From an uncultured Thermoleophilia bacterium (GTDB taxonomy: Bacteria; Actinomycetota; Thermoleophilia; UBA2241): a DNA stretch of 51,587 nucleotides. Location: contig CAIYOD010000065.1 in assembly GCA_903927755.1 (NCBI GenBank), positions 1 to 51,587 on the forward strand. The letters are read 5' to 3'. The position numbers were made by a program, and so were the translations under genes. This document shows positions 1 to 7,781 of this stretch, one piece after another. Under the pieces are notes generated by a model. It made no database searches, was not told the origin of the DNA, and was given only the letters and a program-made list of their open reading frames with translations. The first letter of the stretch is position 1; the number at the start of each line of letters is the position of its first letter.

Positions 1-596
1 GCCATGCCGGCATTGGCCCCGTAGCCGTCGGCGCCGATCTCGTCGGCGTAGGCGGCCGTGACCGGGGCGCCGCCGACCATCACCTTGACGGAGTCGCGCA
101 GGCCGGCGTCTTTGAGCGCGGATATCGTCTCGCTCATGTGCGGCAGCGTGGTCGTGAGCAGGGCGCTCATGCCGATGATCTTCGGGGAGTGCTCCTTCGC
201 GGCGGCGACGAAGTCGGCGGCGCTGACCCCGGTGCCGAGGTTGACGACGTCGAAGCCGGCGCCCTGGAGCAGCATGCCGACCAGGTTCTTGCCGATGTCG
301 TGCAGGTCGCCCTCGACGGTGCCGATCACGACCACGCCGCCGCCGGCCTCGTCGCCGGCGGCCATGTGCGGGCGCAGGAGGTCGAGGCAGGCCTGCATGA
401 CGCGGGCGGAGAGCAGCACCTCGGGGATGAAGCAGTCGCCGTCGCGCATGCGCGCCCCGACCACCTCCATGCCGGGGAGCAGGGCCTCGTCGAGGATCTC
501 CCGGGCCGAGGCCCCGGTGGCCAGCAGGGCCGTGGTCAGAGCGGTCGCCGTGTCGGCGTTGCCGTCGATGATGGCTTGCTTGAGGGGGTCCTTCAT
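1..596 (-). CDS. mttC: Corrinoid (B12-binding) methyl carrier protein, MttC/MtbC type, 3' end cut off by window
   Basis: The protein is expected to carry the methyl group on a cobalamin cofactor between a substrate:corrinoid methyltransferase (MttB) and a methyltransferase that passes it to tetrahydrofolate; it acts in the cytosol. Seen: 198 codons starting at ATG 596, with an N-terminal helical cap (MKDPLKQAIIDG, then EILDEALLPGMEVVG) and a Rossmann B12 domain carrying the motif EGDLHDIGKN, whose His99 is the lower axial cobalt ligand. GTGVSAADFV and the MVGGAPVT block are also typical. Family members are about 210-215 residues, so only some 15 residues are missing at the window edge. Its ATG overlaps the TGA of the upstream mttB (ATGA), so the two are translationally coupled. 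Which amine it serves cannot be read from the sequence. Confidence 0.93.
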   Translation of the reverse strand, partial: MKDPLKQAIIDGNADTATALTTALLATGASAREILDEALLPGMEVVGARMRDGDCFIPEVLLSARVMQACLDLLRPHMAAGDEAGGGVVVIGTVEGDLHDIGKNLVGMLLQGAGFDVVNLGTGVSAADFVAAAKEHSPKIIGMSALLTTTLPHMSETISALKDAGLRDSVKVMVGGAPVTAAYADEIGADGYGANAGM

Positions 597-2062
597 GCCA
601 CGCCTTTCTCACGGTCGGCAGCTTCGATGATGCGGCGCACCTGCTCGGCCACGTCCGGGTCGATGGGCAGAGGCTGGTGAGACTCTACTAGCTCCAGCGC
701 CCGGGCGCGCGTCCGCGTGGCGAGGTCGGTTGCGCCCCTGCTCTCCCAGTCCTCGCGCACGCGCCGGTCGAGAAGGTCGGTCTGGCTCAGCGTCCGCATG
801 TGCTTGAGCGTGGCGTCCAGCGAGAGGAAGTCGCCGAACGCGCCGACCTTGGCGATGTCGTCGATCGCCATGGTCTCGTCGGTGACGGCGATGCCGCCGA
901 CGGCGAACTTGATCATGCGCGCGATCTCGTTGTCCATGACCAGTTGGCCCAAATCAAAGGTGACGCCCGATTCGATCATTCCCGCCCCGTAGATCTGGTT
1001 GGCACCTGCCAACGCAGGAAGGAGTCCGGTGAGGGTCTTCTCGTGACCGGTCTGCGCGTCACCGAGCTTGGAATCCGCCTACAACCCAGCAACAAAGCTG
1101 GGCAGCAGATAGTGCCGGGCGATCTGGGCGCACGCGGCGCTGAAGAGGGCGAGCTCCGGCGAGCCCACACACGCCGCCGCCAGCTTGAGGTCCATCGCCG
1201 TCGTCGAAGAGCCGTACGTGACGGGGCAGCCGCGCTCGACCAGCTGCGCCAGCACGATCCCGCCGAGCACCTCGGCATTGTGCAGCACGAGCGTGCCGGC
1301 GAGCGTGACCGGCGACGATCCGCCAGACATCGCCATGCTGAGGATCGTGTCCGGGCACCAGGCGCGCGCCGACTCGATGATGACCTCGGAGGCGTCGCGC
1401 GGCAGCTTGAGCGGGCTCACCGGGCATACGCCGAAGCCGATGAGCGGGCGGCGACGGAACCCGTCCTCGCCGCCCGCGACCACCGTGGCCATCTCGATGA
1501 GCTTGCGGCAGTCGTAGGCGCTGGTGGCCTCGGTGCCGACAGGCTTGCCCGTGTTCAGGGTCGCCGCCCACCACTTGTGGAGGCTTGCCGTCTCCTCGGG
1601 GACGTCGCCCGGGTGCACCGCCGACTCGTAGGTGTCGATGTCGCTGAGAGCGTCGACCAGGCGCGCCGCCTCGTGCACATCCCGGAGCACCGGGTGCCGG
1701 TACTCGCCGGTGCGCGGGTCGACGATCATGATGCCCTCGTCGAAGTTGGAGACGTAGACGCGGCCGGCCTCGAGGACGATGTCCTGATCGGGATCGCGGC
1801 CGTTGAGGAAGCTCTTTGGCGGGGCCGAGCGGATCGCATCCTCCACCAGGTGCGGCGGGATGCGCACCATACGTGTCTCTCGGTCGACGACGCAGCCGCC
1901 GTCGCTGAAGATGTCGAGCGCGTCGTCGGCCTCGATCCACATGCCGGTCCGTTCGAGCACCTCGAGCGAGCCGAGATGGATGTCCTGGAGCTCGGCCTCC
2001 GTGAATACGTTCAGGCTGAGCCCGCCCGAGCTGGGTCGCCCGGCGTGCAGGTTTCGCTTCAC
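593..2062 (-). CDS. mttB: Trimethylamine-type methyltransferase MttB with in-frame amber (pyrrolysine) codon
   Basis: MttB transfers a methyl group from a methylamine to the cobalt of its corrinoid partner, encoded immediately downstream. The reading frame runs from GTG 2062 to TGA 593, 489 residues if TAG 1079-1081 is decoded. The start has a GGAGG box about 7 nt upstream. The frame is intact on both sides of the TAG: SFVAGL before it and ADSKLGDAQTGHEK after it, then LLPALAGANQIYG. The amber falls at residue 328, in the segment where Methanosarcina MttB has pyrrolysine (about residue 334). Pyrrolysine in MttB is thought to bind and orient the methylammonium substrate. Without readthrough the product would be a 327-residue truncation. 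No pylS, pylBCD or pylT is visible in the window, so decoding is inferred from conserved position and frame. Confidence 0.9.
1079..1081 (-). other. In-frame UAG codon, probable pyrrolysine (residue 328 of MttB)
   Basis: On the minus strand the codon is TAG. It is flanked in frame by conserved MttB sequence on both sides (LPSFVAGL before, ADSKLGDAQ after), and no frameshift is needed to join the halves. The identity (amber, not opal or ochre) and the position match the pyrrolysine site of trimethylamine methyltransferases. Confidence 0.87.
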
Positions 2063-2431
2063 TGGAGTACCTCCGCTGGCAGGCGATCAGTTACGGCCGG
2101 CGAGATGACGGGAGAGGCGAAGCCGTGAAGAGCCGCCCGGCCTCACGGGCGTGGTCAGAGGGAGCGCCCCGCCGCTCGCAGAGGTCGAGATTATGGCTGG
2201 GGCGCGCGCGAGTAAAGCGTCTCCGCGGCGCGCGCCCAACTTCGCCGAGCAATCCGTCACGCGCCTTTCGTGCCGCGTGCGAAGTTCGTCCAAGTTGGCC
2301 GGCCGGGGCGGTTCTGCCGGCCGCGCCTCGGCGCGACGACGCGGCGCCCGCCCGCCGGGTGGTATCGTGCCGGAATGGGGCGGCGCGTCCGAGCGGCCGC
2401 CGATCGACCCGTCAACGCCCTGGAGGCGACC
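2063..2431. other. Divergent intergenic region between mttB (minus) and the hydrolase gene (plus)
   Basis: This is a 369-bp gap without a convincing gene. It should hold promoters for both directions. The best minus-strand candidate is listed separately. On the plus strand there is only a weak TATCGT hexamer near 2362-2367. I recognise no riboswitch, including no B12-box-like element. Confidence 0.5.
2190..2217 (-). promoter_or_regulatory. Candidate promoter of the mttB-mttC operon
   Basis: Read on the minus strand, a CTTTAC-like -35 (2217-2212) is followed after 16 nt by CATAAT as -10 (2195-2190). This would give an mttB leader of roughly 120 nt. Nothing experimental supports it. Confidence 0.4.
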
Positions 2432-3019
2432 ATGCCGCTGCTCGAGCGCAACGACTCCGTCCTGATGGTGATCGACCTGCAGCCCAAGTTCTGGAGCGAC
2501 AGGCTCGACAAGGGCGACGCGCAGGAGGTGAGCGGCGCGGCTGCTCGCGCGGCCTGGCTCGCCGCCACGGCGATGGCGCTGGACGTGCCCGCCGTACTCA
2601 CCGAAGAGAGCCCGGAGCGGAACGGGCCGACGGCGGTGGGAGTGCTGCTGGCCGTCGGCCGCCGCGCGCCGGTGTTCACGAAGCCGGTCTTCGACCTCGC
2701 CGCCTGCCCGGAGATCGTGGCGGCGATCGAGGCGACCGGCCGCAAAACGGCCGTGCTCTGCGGTTTCGAGACCGATGTGTGCGTGACTCACTCGGCCGTC
2801 GGCCTCATGGAGGCCGGCTACCGCGTCGTCGTGGCCGCCGACGCCGTGTACTCGCCGGCGGGCGCGCAAGCCTTCGGCCTCGCCCGCCTGCGCGACCTCG
2901 GCGTCGAGCTCGTCCACTGCAAGGGCATCTACTACGACTGGGTGCGCACGCTGGACGATGCGCTTGCGTTCGAGCGCGAGCATCCGGAGCTCGCAGAGCC
3001 GCCGGGCTTCTGGATCTGA
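2432..3019 (+). CDS. Isochorismatase-like cysteine hydrolase
   Basis: The family includes amidohydrolases such as nicotinamidase and N-carbamoylsarcosine amidase as well as isochorismatase; substrates vary. Seen: 195 residues from ATG 2432, with GGAGG five bases upstream. Upstream in-frame codons lack such a site. The triad is visible: Asp in VIDLQPKF near residue 13, Lys in FTKPVFDL near 85, and the nucleophilic Cys in GFETDVCVTHSAV near 114, after the usual cis-peptide region. It lies at the head of the plus-strand MttB array. A role in trimming an N-carbamoyl or amide group from a methylated amine such as a creatine or sarcosine derivative is possible but is only inferred from context. Confidence 0.85.
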   Translation: MPLLERNDSVLMVIDLQPKFWSDRLDKGDAQEVSGAAARAAWLAATAMALDVPAVLTEESPERNGPTAVGVLLAVGRRAPVFTKPVFDLAACPEIVAAIEATGRKTAVLCGFETDVCVTHSAVGLMEAGYRVVVAADAVYSPAGAQAFGLARLRDLGVELVHCKGIYYDWVRTLDDALAFEREHPELAEPPGFWI

Positions 3020-3150
3020 CCGAACCCCGGACCGTAGCCCGCGCCGACGGTTCCCGCCCGCCCGGGCGTCCAATGAGAGCCCGGCGCCATCATCGCGCCG
3101 CCCAGCCGCCCCGCGCGGTCCGGCCATCACGAGAGCGAGGAGGAGGCGAC

Positions 3151-4563
3151 ATGAACGATGCTTGCCTGACGATCTGGGACGACGACGCCTGCCGGCGCGT
3201 GCATGAAGCGACGCTCGATGTGCTCGCCGAGACCGGCATCGAGGTGCGGTACGCGCCGGCAGCCGAGATCTTCGCCGGGGCCGGTGCGCAGGTGGACGGG
3301 ACGCGGGTGCGGATTCCGGCCGAGCTGGTCGAAGCGGCCCTCAAGAGCGCGCCGCGCGACTGGACCATCAAGCCGCGCGGCGGCGACACTGAGCCGCTCG
3401 TGCTCGACGCCGGGCATACGTACTGCGGCACCGGCTCCGACGTGCTGTACGTGTGCGACCCCGACACGCGCGAGCGCCGCCGCGTACGCCGCGCCGACGT
3501 CGAGGGCATGGCGGCGCTGTGCGAGAAGCTTCCGAACATCGACTTCGTGATGAGCATGGGCCTGCCGGAGGACGCGCCGCAGGTCATCGACGACCTGGTC
3601 CAGGTGGATGCGATGATGCGCGGCACGCGCAAGCCCCTGCTGGTCGCGCCGCGCGACGGCCACATCCTGCCGAAGATGCAGGAGATGGCGGCGCTTGCGG
3701 GCGAACGGGACAGCTTCGGCATCTACGCCATGCCGGTGCCGCCCCTTCTGTTCGACGAGGACGGTGCCAGCAAGGTGATCGCCTGCGCCGAGCTCGACAT
3801 CCCGGTGATCTGGGCGCCGGCGCCCAACGCCGGCACAACGGCGCCGGCGAGCATCGCGGCTGTGATCGTCGTGGCCAACACCGAGGTGCTCGCCGGCCTG
3901 GTGCTCAGCCAAACGGTGAAGCCAGGCGCGCCGTTCATCTGGGGCGTCGGCGTGGGCGCGATGAACATGCGGACGATGAACGAGGTGTACTCGTCCGCCG
4001 ACGTCTTCCGCGGCCACCAGGCGCAGACCGACCTCGCGCGCTGGTACGACCTGCCGAGCTTCGCCTACGCGGCCCACACGGACAGCAAGGTGCTGGACGA
4101 GCAGTGGAGCGCCGAAGCGGCGTTGACGGCGATTCTCGGCAAGCTGTCCCGCGGCACCCTGCTGCACGACGTCGGCTACCTCGAGTGCGGCCTGCAGAGC
4201 AGCTACGAGTCGATCGTCTTCGGCGACCACCTGCTCGGCTGGGCCAAGGCGTTCATGGCGCCGCTGGCCGTGGACGACGAGGCGCTGGCGTTGGACGAGA
4301 TCAAGGCGGTGGGGCCGGGCGGCAACCACCTGGCCCGGCCGTACACCAGGAAGCACTTCCGGCAGATCTGGCAGAGCGACCTCTTCGATACGACCCGTCA
4401 CGACGCCTGGGAGGCGGACGGGTCGAAGACGCTGCTCGACCGCCTGCGGGCGCGGGTCGCGGAGCTGCGCTCCGAGCCGCGCGCCTTCGAGCTGCCGGAC
4501 GACGCGCAGGCGGGCCTCGACGCGATCCTCGCGGACGTCGAGGCCTTCCGTCCCGGCACGTGA
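3151..4563 (+). CDS. Non-pyrrolysine MttB-superfamily methyltransferase (paralog B)
   Basis: This is probably a corrinoid-dependent demethylase of a quaternary amine, like MtgB for glycine betaine; the true substrate is unknown. The 470-residue protein starts at ATG 3151 with AGGAGG at 3141-3146. It has the MttB N-terminal block (WDDDACRRVHEATLDVL), the barrel segments RKPLLVAPRDG and APAPNAGTTAPAS, and a C-terminal CGPGGNHLARPYT-like block (here VGPGGNHLARPYT). At the site of pyrrolysine (LPSFAYAAHTDSK) it has His309. No amber codon interrupts it. It closely resembles the paralog at 6345-7781, sharing the SMGLP and LHDVGYLE segments, and differs from those at 4814 and 7778. It may work with the neighbouring paralog as a mixed oligomer, which is inference. 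Confidence 0.9.
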   Translation: MNDACLTIWDDDACRRVHEATLDVLAETGIEVRYAPAAEIFAGAGAQVDGTRVRIPAELVEAALKSAPRDWTIKPRGGDTEPLVLDAGHTYCGTGSDVLYVCDPDTRERRRVRRADVEGMAALCEKLPNIDFVMSMGLPEDAPQVIDDLVQVDAMMRGTRKPLLVAPRDGHILPKMQEMAALAGERDSFGIYAMPVPPLLFDEDGASKVIACAELDIPVIWAPAPNAGTTAPASIAAVIVVANTEVLAGLVLSQTVKPGAPFIWGVGVGAMNMRTMNEVYSSADVFRGHQAQTDLARWYDLPSFAYAAHTDSKVLDEQWSAEAALTAILGKLSRGTLLHDVGYLECGLQSSYESIVFGDHLLGWAKAFMAPLAVDDEALALDEIKAVGPGGNHLARPYTRKHFRQIWQSDLFDTTRHDAWEADGSKTLLDRLRARVAELRSEPRAFELPDDAQAGLDAILADVEAFRPGT

Positions 4564-4636
4564 CGGGAGGCAAAAACCGCTGCACGTGCGGCGTTCCGTG
4601 GCATCTGGGGCGGTTTCCCGGGCGTTGGCCCGGTGA

Positions 4637-4649
4637 TAGACTCCGGCCC
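4637..4649 (+). promoter_or_regulatory. Candidate leaderless promoter -10 (TAGACT) before a mini-ORF
   Basis: TAGACT (4637-4642) sits exactly 7 nt before GTG 4650. The same TANNNT-type spacing precedes several other genes here (23189, 28926, 30698, 38650, 38732, 49585). A transcript would start at or near the GTG and would also serve the MttB paralog at 4814. Confidence 0.4.
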
Positions 4650-4706
4650 GTGCCCGACGCGTCCAACATCAGCATCAGCACGATCAACCGCTCCTGCGGT
4701 CTCTAG
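4650..4706 (+). CDS. Possible leaderless leader peptide (18 aa) ending in TAG, upstream of an MttB paralog
   Basis: GTG 4650 opens an 18-codon frame (ends NRSCGL) that stops at TAG 4704-4706. It has no Shine-Dalgarno sequence but has a TANNNT box at leaderless distance. If the TAG were read through, the same frame stays open for 36 more codons and ends at TGA 4815-4817, overlapping the ATG 4814 of the next gene as ATGA. This could be a regulatory leader sensing amber decoding, or it could be chance: GC-rich frames stay open easily. Coding status is unproven. Confidence 0.3.
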   Translation: MPDASNISISTINRSCGL

Positions 4707-4813
4707 GCCCTCCGCCTCCGCGGACGGGCTCCATCTGAGCAACACCGCGACTGCCCGCCCGCTGCCGACTCCACCCTGACCTGTCGTCGTCGGACCCCTG
4801 CGAGGTTGCCGCA

Positions 4814-6280
4814 ATGACTTCCCGAATCAATCCCATCGCCCCCCGTCTCTGGTGGGACGTCCTCAATCCGAGCGAGCTCGAGCGCATCCACGAGGCCACC
4901 CTCGACGTCCTCGAGACGGTCGGCATCCGCTTCCCGAGCGAGCGCGCCCTCGACGTCCTCGAGAAGAACGGGTGCGAGGTGGACCGCGCGACGCAGGTCG
5001 CCAAGCTCCCTCGCGCGGTCGTGATGGAGGCAGTCTCGCTGGTCCATGACAGCTACGTGCTCGCCGGTCGCGACCCCGCCTGCGACATGCTCATCGACGG
5101 CAAGCACAGCTACCTGAGCAACGACGGTTCCGGCGTCTTCGTCCTCGACCACAAGACGGGCGAGAAGCGGCCGAGCACCAAGGCCGACGCGGCGACCAGC
5201 GCCCGCTTCGTCGACGCGCTGCCGAACATCAGCTATTACTGGGGCCCCGTCGTCACCAGCCAGGACGTGCCCCCGGCGACCAAGGCGCTGCACGACGCCG
5301 AGGCGGTGTTCACCAACACCAGCAAGCACTTCCAGACGGTGACCACCGTCGGCGAGAAGCCCGCCCGCTACCTCGTCGAGATGGCGGCCGCGATCGTCGG
5401 CGGTACGGACAAGCTGCGCGAGCGGCCGATCCTCAGCTTCATGCAGTGCGCCGTCGACCCGCTGGCGCACGACGGCCCCAACCTCGAGGCGAACCTGGTG
5501 GCCGCCGAGCACGGGCTGGCCAGCGGCTTCATGCCCATGCCGCTCGCGGCCGGGACCGGCCCGGCGACGCTGGCCGGCAACCTCGTCGTCCAGAACGCCG
5601 AGGCGCTCAGCGGCGTCGTGCTCCTCGAGCTGGCCTTCCCGGGTGTGCCGACGTTCTTCGCCGGCGCTCCGAGCGTCATCGACCTCAAGACCGGCGGCTA
5701 CACCGGCGGCTCGCCCGAGGACTACCTCCTCGCCGGCGCCTCCACCCAGCTCGCCCACTTCTACGGCGTGCCGATGGCGATGGGCACCATGGCCACCGGC
5801 GCCAAGGAGCCCGACTGGCAGGCCGCCATCGACGACTCGCTCAGCACCTTCGCGAGCGTGATGACCAACGCCGACATGATGAACGGAGCCGGGCTGCTCA
5901 ACGGCTCCAAGATCCTCAGCTATCCGCACATGGTCATGGAGACCGAGATCTACGGCATCGTGCAGAAGGTCGCCGACGGCATCGTCGTGGACGACGAGAC
6001 GCTGGCGCTCGACGTGATCAAGAGCGTCGGCCACAACGGCACGTACCTCGCCGAGAAACACACCCGCCGGCACATGAAGGAGATCTGGCGCCCCACCGTT
6101 TGGGACCGCACGCCGTACGACAACTGGCTGCGCGAGGGCAAGAAGGGCGCCCTGGAGAAGGCGACGGAGATCGCCGACGACATCCTGGCGAACTACCGGC
6201 CCGAGCCGCTTCCGGATGACGTCGTCGCGGAGCTGCGCGCGATCGTGGCGCGCGCCGACAAGGAGCTGGCGGGGGCCTGA
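4814..6280 (+). CDS. Non-pyrrolysine MttB-superfamily methyltransferase (paralog C)
   Basis: Predicted corrinoid-dependent methyltransferase acting on a methylated amine. The 488-residue product is close to full MttB length. It starts at ATG 4814 after GAGGTTGCCGCA, a weak ribosome site. Family blocks seen: NPSELERIHEATLDVLE near the start, AGTGPATLAGNLVVQNAE in the barrel, and a C-terminal HTRRHMKEIWRPTVWDRTPYD. The pyrrolysine-equivalent residue is Ala327 (MAMGTMATGAKEPDWQ). It belongs to the same sub-type as the paralog at 7778 (both have EPDWQA and HTRRHMK), so the four genes alternate B-C-D-E. The 250-bp upstream gap carries a promoter-like box and a mini-ORF. The substrate cannot be assigned. 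Confidence 0.9.
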   Translation: MTSRINPIAPRLWWDVLNPSELERIHEATLDVLETVGIRFPSERALDVLEKNGCEVDRATQVAKLPRAVVMEAVSLVHDSYVLAGRDPACDMLIDGKHSYLSNDGSGVFVLDHKTGEKRPSTKADAATSARFVDALPNISYYWGPVVTSQDVPPATKALHDAEAVFTNTSKHFQTVTTVGEKPARYLVEMAAAIVGGTDKLRERPILSFMQCAVDPLAHDGPNLEANLVAAEHGLASGFMPMPLAAGTGPATLAGNLVVQNAEALSGVVLLELAFPGVPTFFAGAPSVIDLKTGGYTGGSPEDYLLAGASTQLAHFYGVPMAMGTMATGAKEPDWQAAIDDSLSTFASVMTNADMMNGAGLLNGSKILSYPHMVMETEIYGIVQKVADGIVVDDETLALDVIKSVGHNGTYLAEKHTRRHMKEIWRPTVWDRTPYDNWLREGKKGALEKATEIADDILANYRPEPLPDDVVAELRAIVARADKELAGA

Positions 6281-6344
6281 GGGCCTGCCGCCGTACGCCG
6301 ATGACCGCGCCGAGCAGCTCGCGCACGACCAGCGGGAGCACTTG

Positions 6345-7781
6345 ATGCCCGTCGCTCGCCTCACCGTCTGGGACGACGCCGCCTGCTGGCGCGTCCATGA
6401 GGCGACGCTCGCGCTGCTCGAGGAGACCGGCGTGGAAGTCCGCCACGCCGGCGCCCGCGAGCAGCTGGCGGAGGCGGGCGCGCGCGTCGAAGGGACGCGC
6501 GCCCGGATCCCGGCCGCCCTGGTGGACGCCGCGCTACAGAGCGCGCCGCGCCACTTCAAGCTCAGGGAGCGCGGCGCATCTGGCGGCGAGGGCCACGCGC
6601 GCCGTGGCGAGCTCGGCGGCCTCGAGCTGGAGGACGGAAAGAGCTACTTCGGCACGGGGTCGGACTGCGTCTACGTCACCGACCCCGACACCGGCGAACG
6701 CCGTCAGAGCACGACCGCCGACGTCGAGGGCATGGCTGCTCTTGCCGAGAAGCTGCCCAACCTCGACTTCGTGATGAGCATGGGACTGCCGAACGACGTG
6801 GCCGCGGAGGTCGGCGATCTGGCCCAGTTCGCGGCCATGCTGGCCGGCACGCGCAAGCCGCTGCTGACGACGGCGCACGACGCGGTCTCCCTGCGCCGCA
6901 TGAAGGACATGGCCGCCATGTGCGGCGAAGCGAGGAGCTTCGGCTGCTACGCGATGCCCAACCCGCCGCTCATCCACTCGGGCGAGGCGCTGGACAAGGT
7001 CCGTGCCTGCGCCGAGCTGGACATCCCGCTCGTCTACGCGCCGGCGCCCGCCGCCGGCACCACGGCGCCGGCCTCCATGACCGCCACCATCGTCATCGGC
7101 AACGCCGAGACGCTGAGCGGTCTCGTCATCCATCAGCTCACGCGCGGCGGCGCGCCGTTCGTGTACGGCGTCGGCTGCGGCGCCTTCGATATGCGCACCG
7201 CCGTCGACGTGTACGGCGCTCCGGAGCACTTCCTCGGCAACGCCGCCGCGACCGACCTCGCCCGCTTCTACGGACTGCCGAGCTTTGCCTACGCAGCGGT
7301 CGCCGACGCCAAGACGTTCGACGAGCAGTGGGCGGCGGAGGCCGGCATCACGGCCGTGCTCGGGGCGCTCAGCCGCGCCACCTTGCTGCACGATGTGGGC
7401 TACCTCGAGAGCGGACTGCAGAGCAGCTACGACACGATCGTCCTCGGCGACGAACTGGTGAGCTACGCCCGGGCCCTGCTCGTCGACGTGGGCGTCGACG
7501 ATGAAGCGCTGGCGCTGAACGAGATCGACGCCGTCGGCCCCGGCGGCAGTCACCTGGGCCGGGGCTACACGCGCCGGCGCCACCGCGAGACGTGGGCGCC
7601 GCGCCTGTTCGACCGCGCGACCCACGACCGCTGGGCGGCCGCGGGCGCGACGACGCTCAAGGAGCGCGTGGCGGTTCGCACGCAGGAGTTGCGCGACCAG
7701 CCGCGCACGTTCGGGCTGGAGCAGACGATCCGCGACCGGCTGAAGGCCGTGATCGCCGAGGCAGAAGGGAGCAGCCGGTGA
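6345..7781 (+). CDS. Non-pyrrolysine MttB-superfamily methyltransferase (paralog D)
   Basis: The 478-residue protein starts at ATG 6345, with a GGGAG box 7-8 nt upstream; in-frame codons before it lack support. It is the nearest relative in the window of the paralog at 3151: both open with LTxWDD, and share a DVEGMAAL block, SMGLP, APAPxAGTTAPAS and LPSFAYAA. The pyrrolysine-equivalent residue is Val319 (SFAYAAVADAK). A short insertion around residues 78-90 (GASGGEGHARRGEL) distinguishes it. Its TGA overlaps the GTG of the following paralog (GTGA), which argues for coordinated synthesis of the two products. Predicted role: quaternary-amine:corrinoid methyltransferase, substrate unknown. Confidence 0.9.
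   Translation: MPVARLTVWDDAACWRVHEATLALLEETGVEVRHAGAREQLAEAGARVEGTRARIPAALVDAALQSAPRHFKLRERGASGGEGHARRGELGGLELEDGKSYFGTGSDCVYVTDPDTGERRQSTTADVEGMAALAEKLPNLDFVMSMGLPNDVAAEVGDLAQFAAMLAGTRKPLLTTAHDAVSLRRMKDMAAMCGEARSFGCYAMPNPPLIHSGEALDKVRACAELDIPLVYAPAPAAGTTAPASMTATIVIGNAETLSGLVIHQLTRGGAPFVYGVGCGAFDMRTAVDVYGAPEHFLGNAAATDLARFYGLPSFAYAAVADAKTFDEQWAAEAGITAVLGALSRATLLHDVGYLESGLQSSYDTIVLGDELVSYARALLVDVGVDDEALALNEIDAVGPGGSHLGRGYTRRRHRETWAPRLFDRATHDRWAAAGATTLKERVAVRTQELRDQPRTFGLEQTIRDRLKAVIAEAEGSSR

Noticed and set aside
1079-1081. The mttB amber as a pseudogene mutation or sequencing error
   Set aside because: The frame continues without shift, both sides are conserved, the corrinoid gene is coupled downstream, and the TAG is exactly at the pyrrolysine site. 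A random stop would rarely land there as TAG.
2063-2431. Cobalamin riboswitch upstream of the corrinoid genes
   Set aside because: Nothing resembling a conserved B12 box was recognised; a covariance search could still find a divergent element.
4703-6559. A long minus-strand open frame opposite the MttB paralogs at 4814 and 6345
   Set aside because: Shadow frame with low-complexity composition; the plus strand carries clear family motifs.
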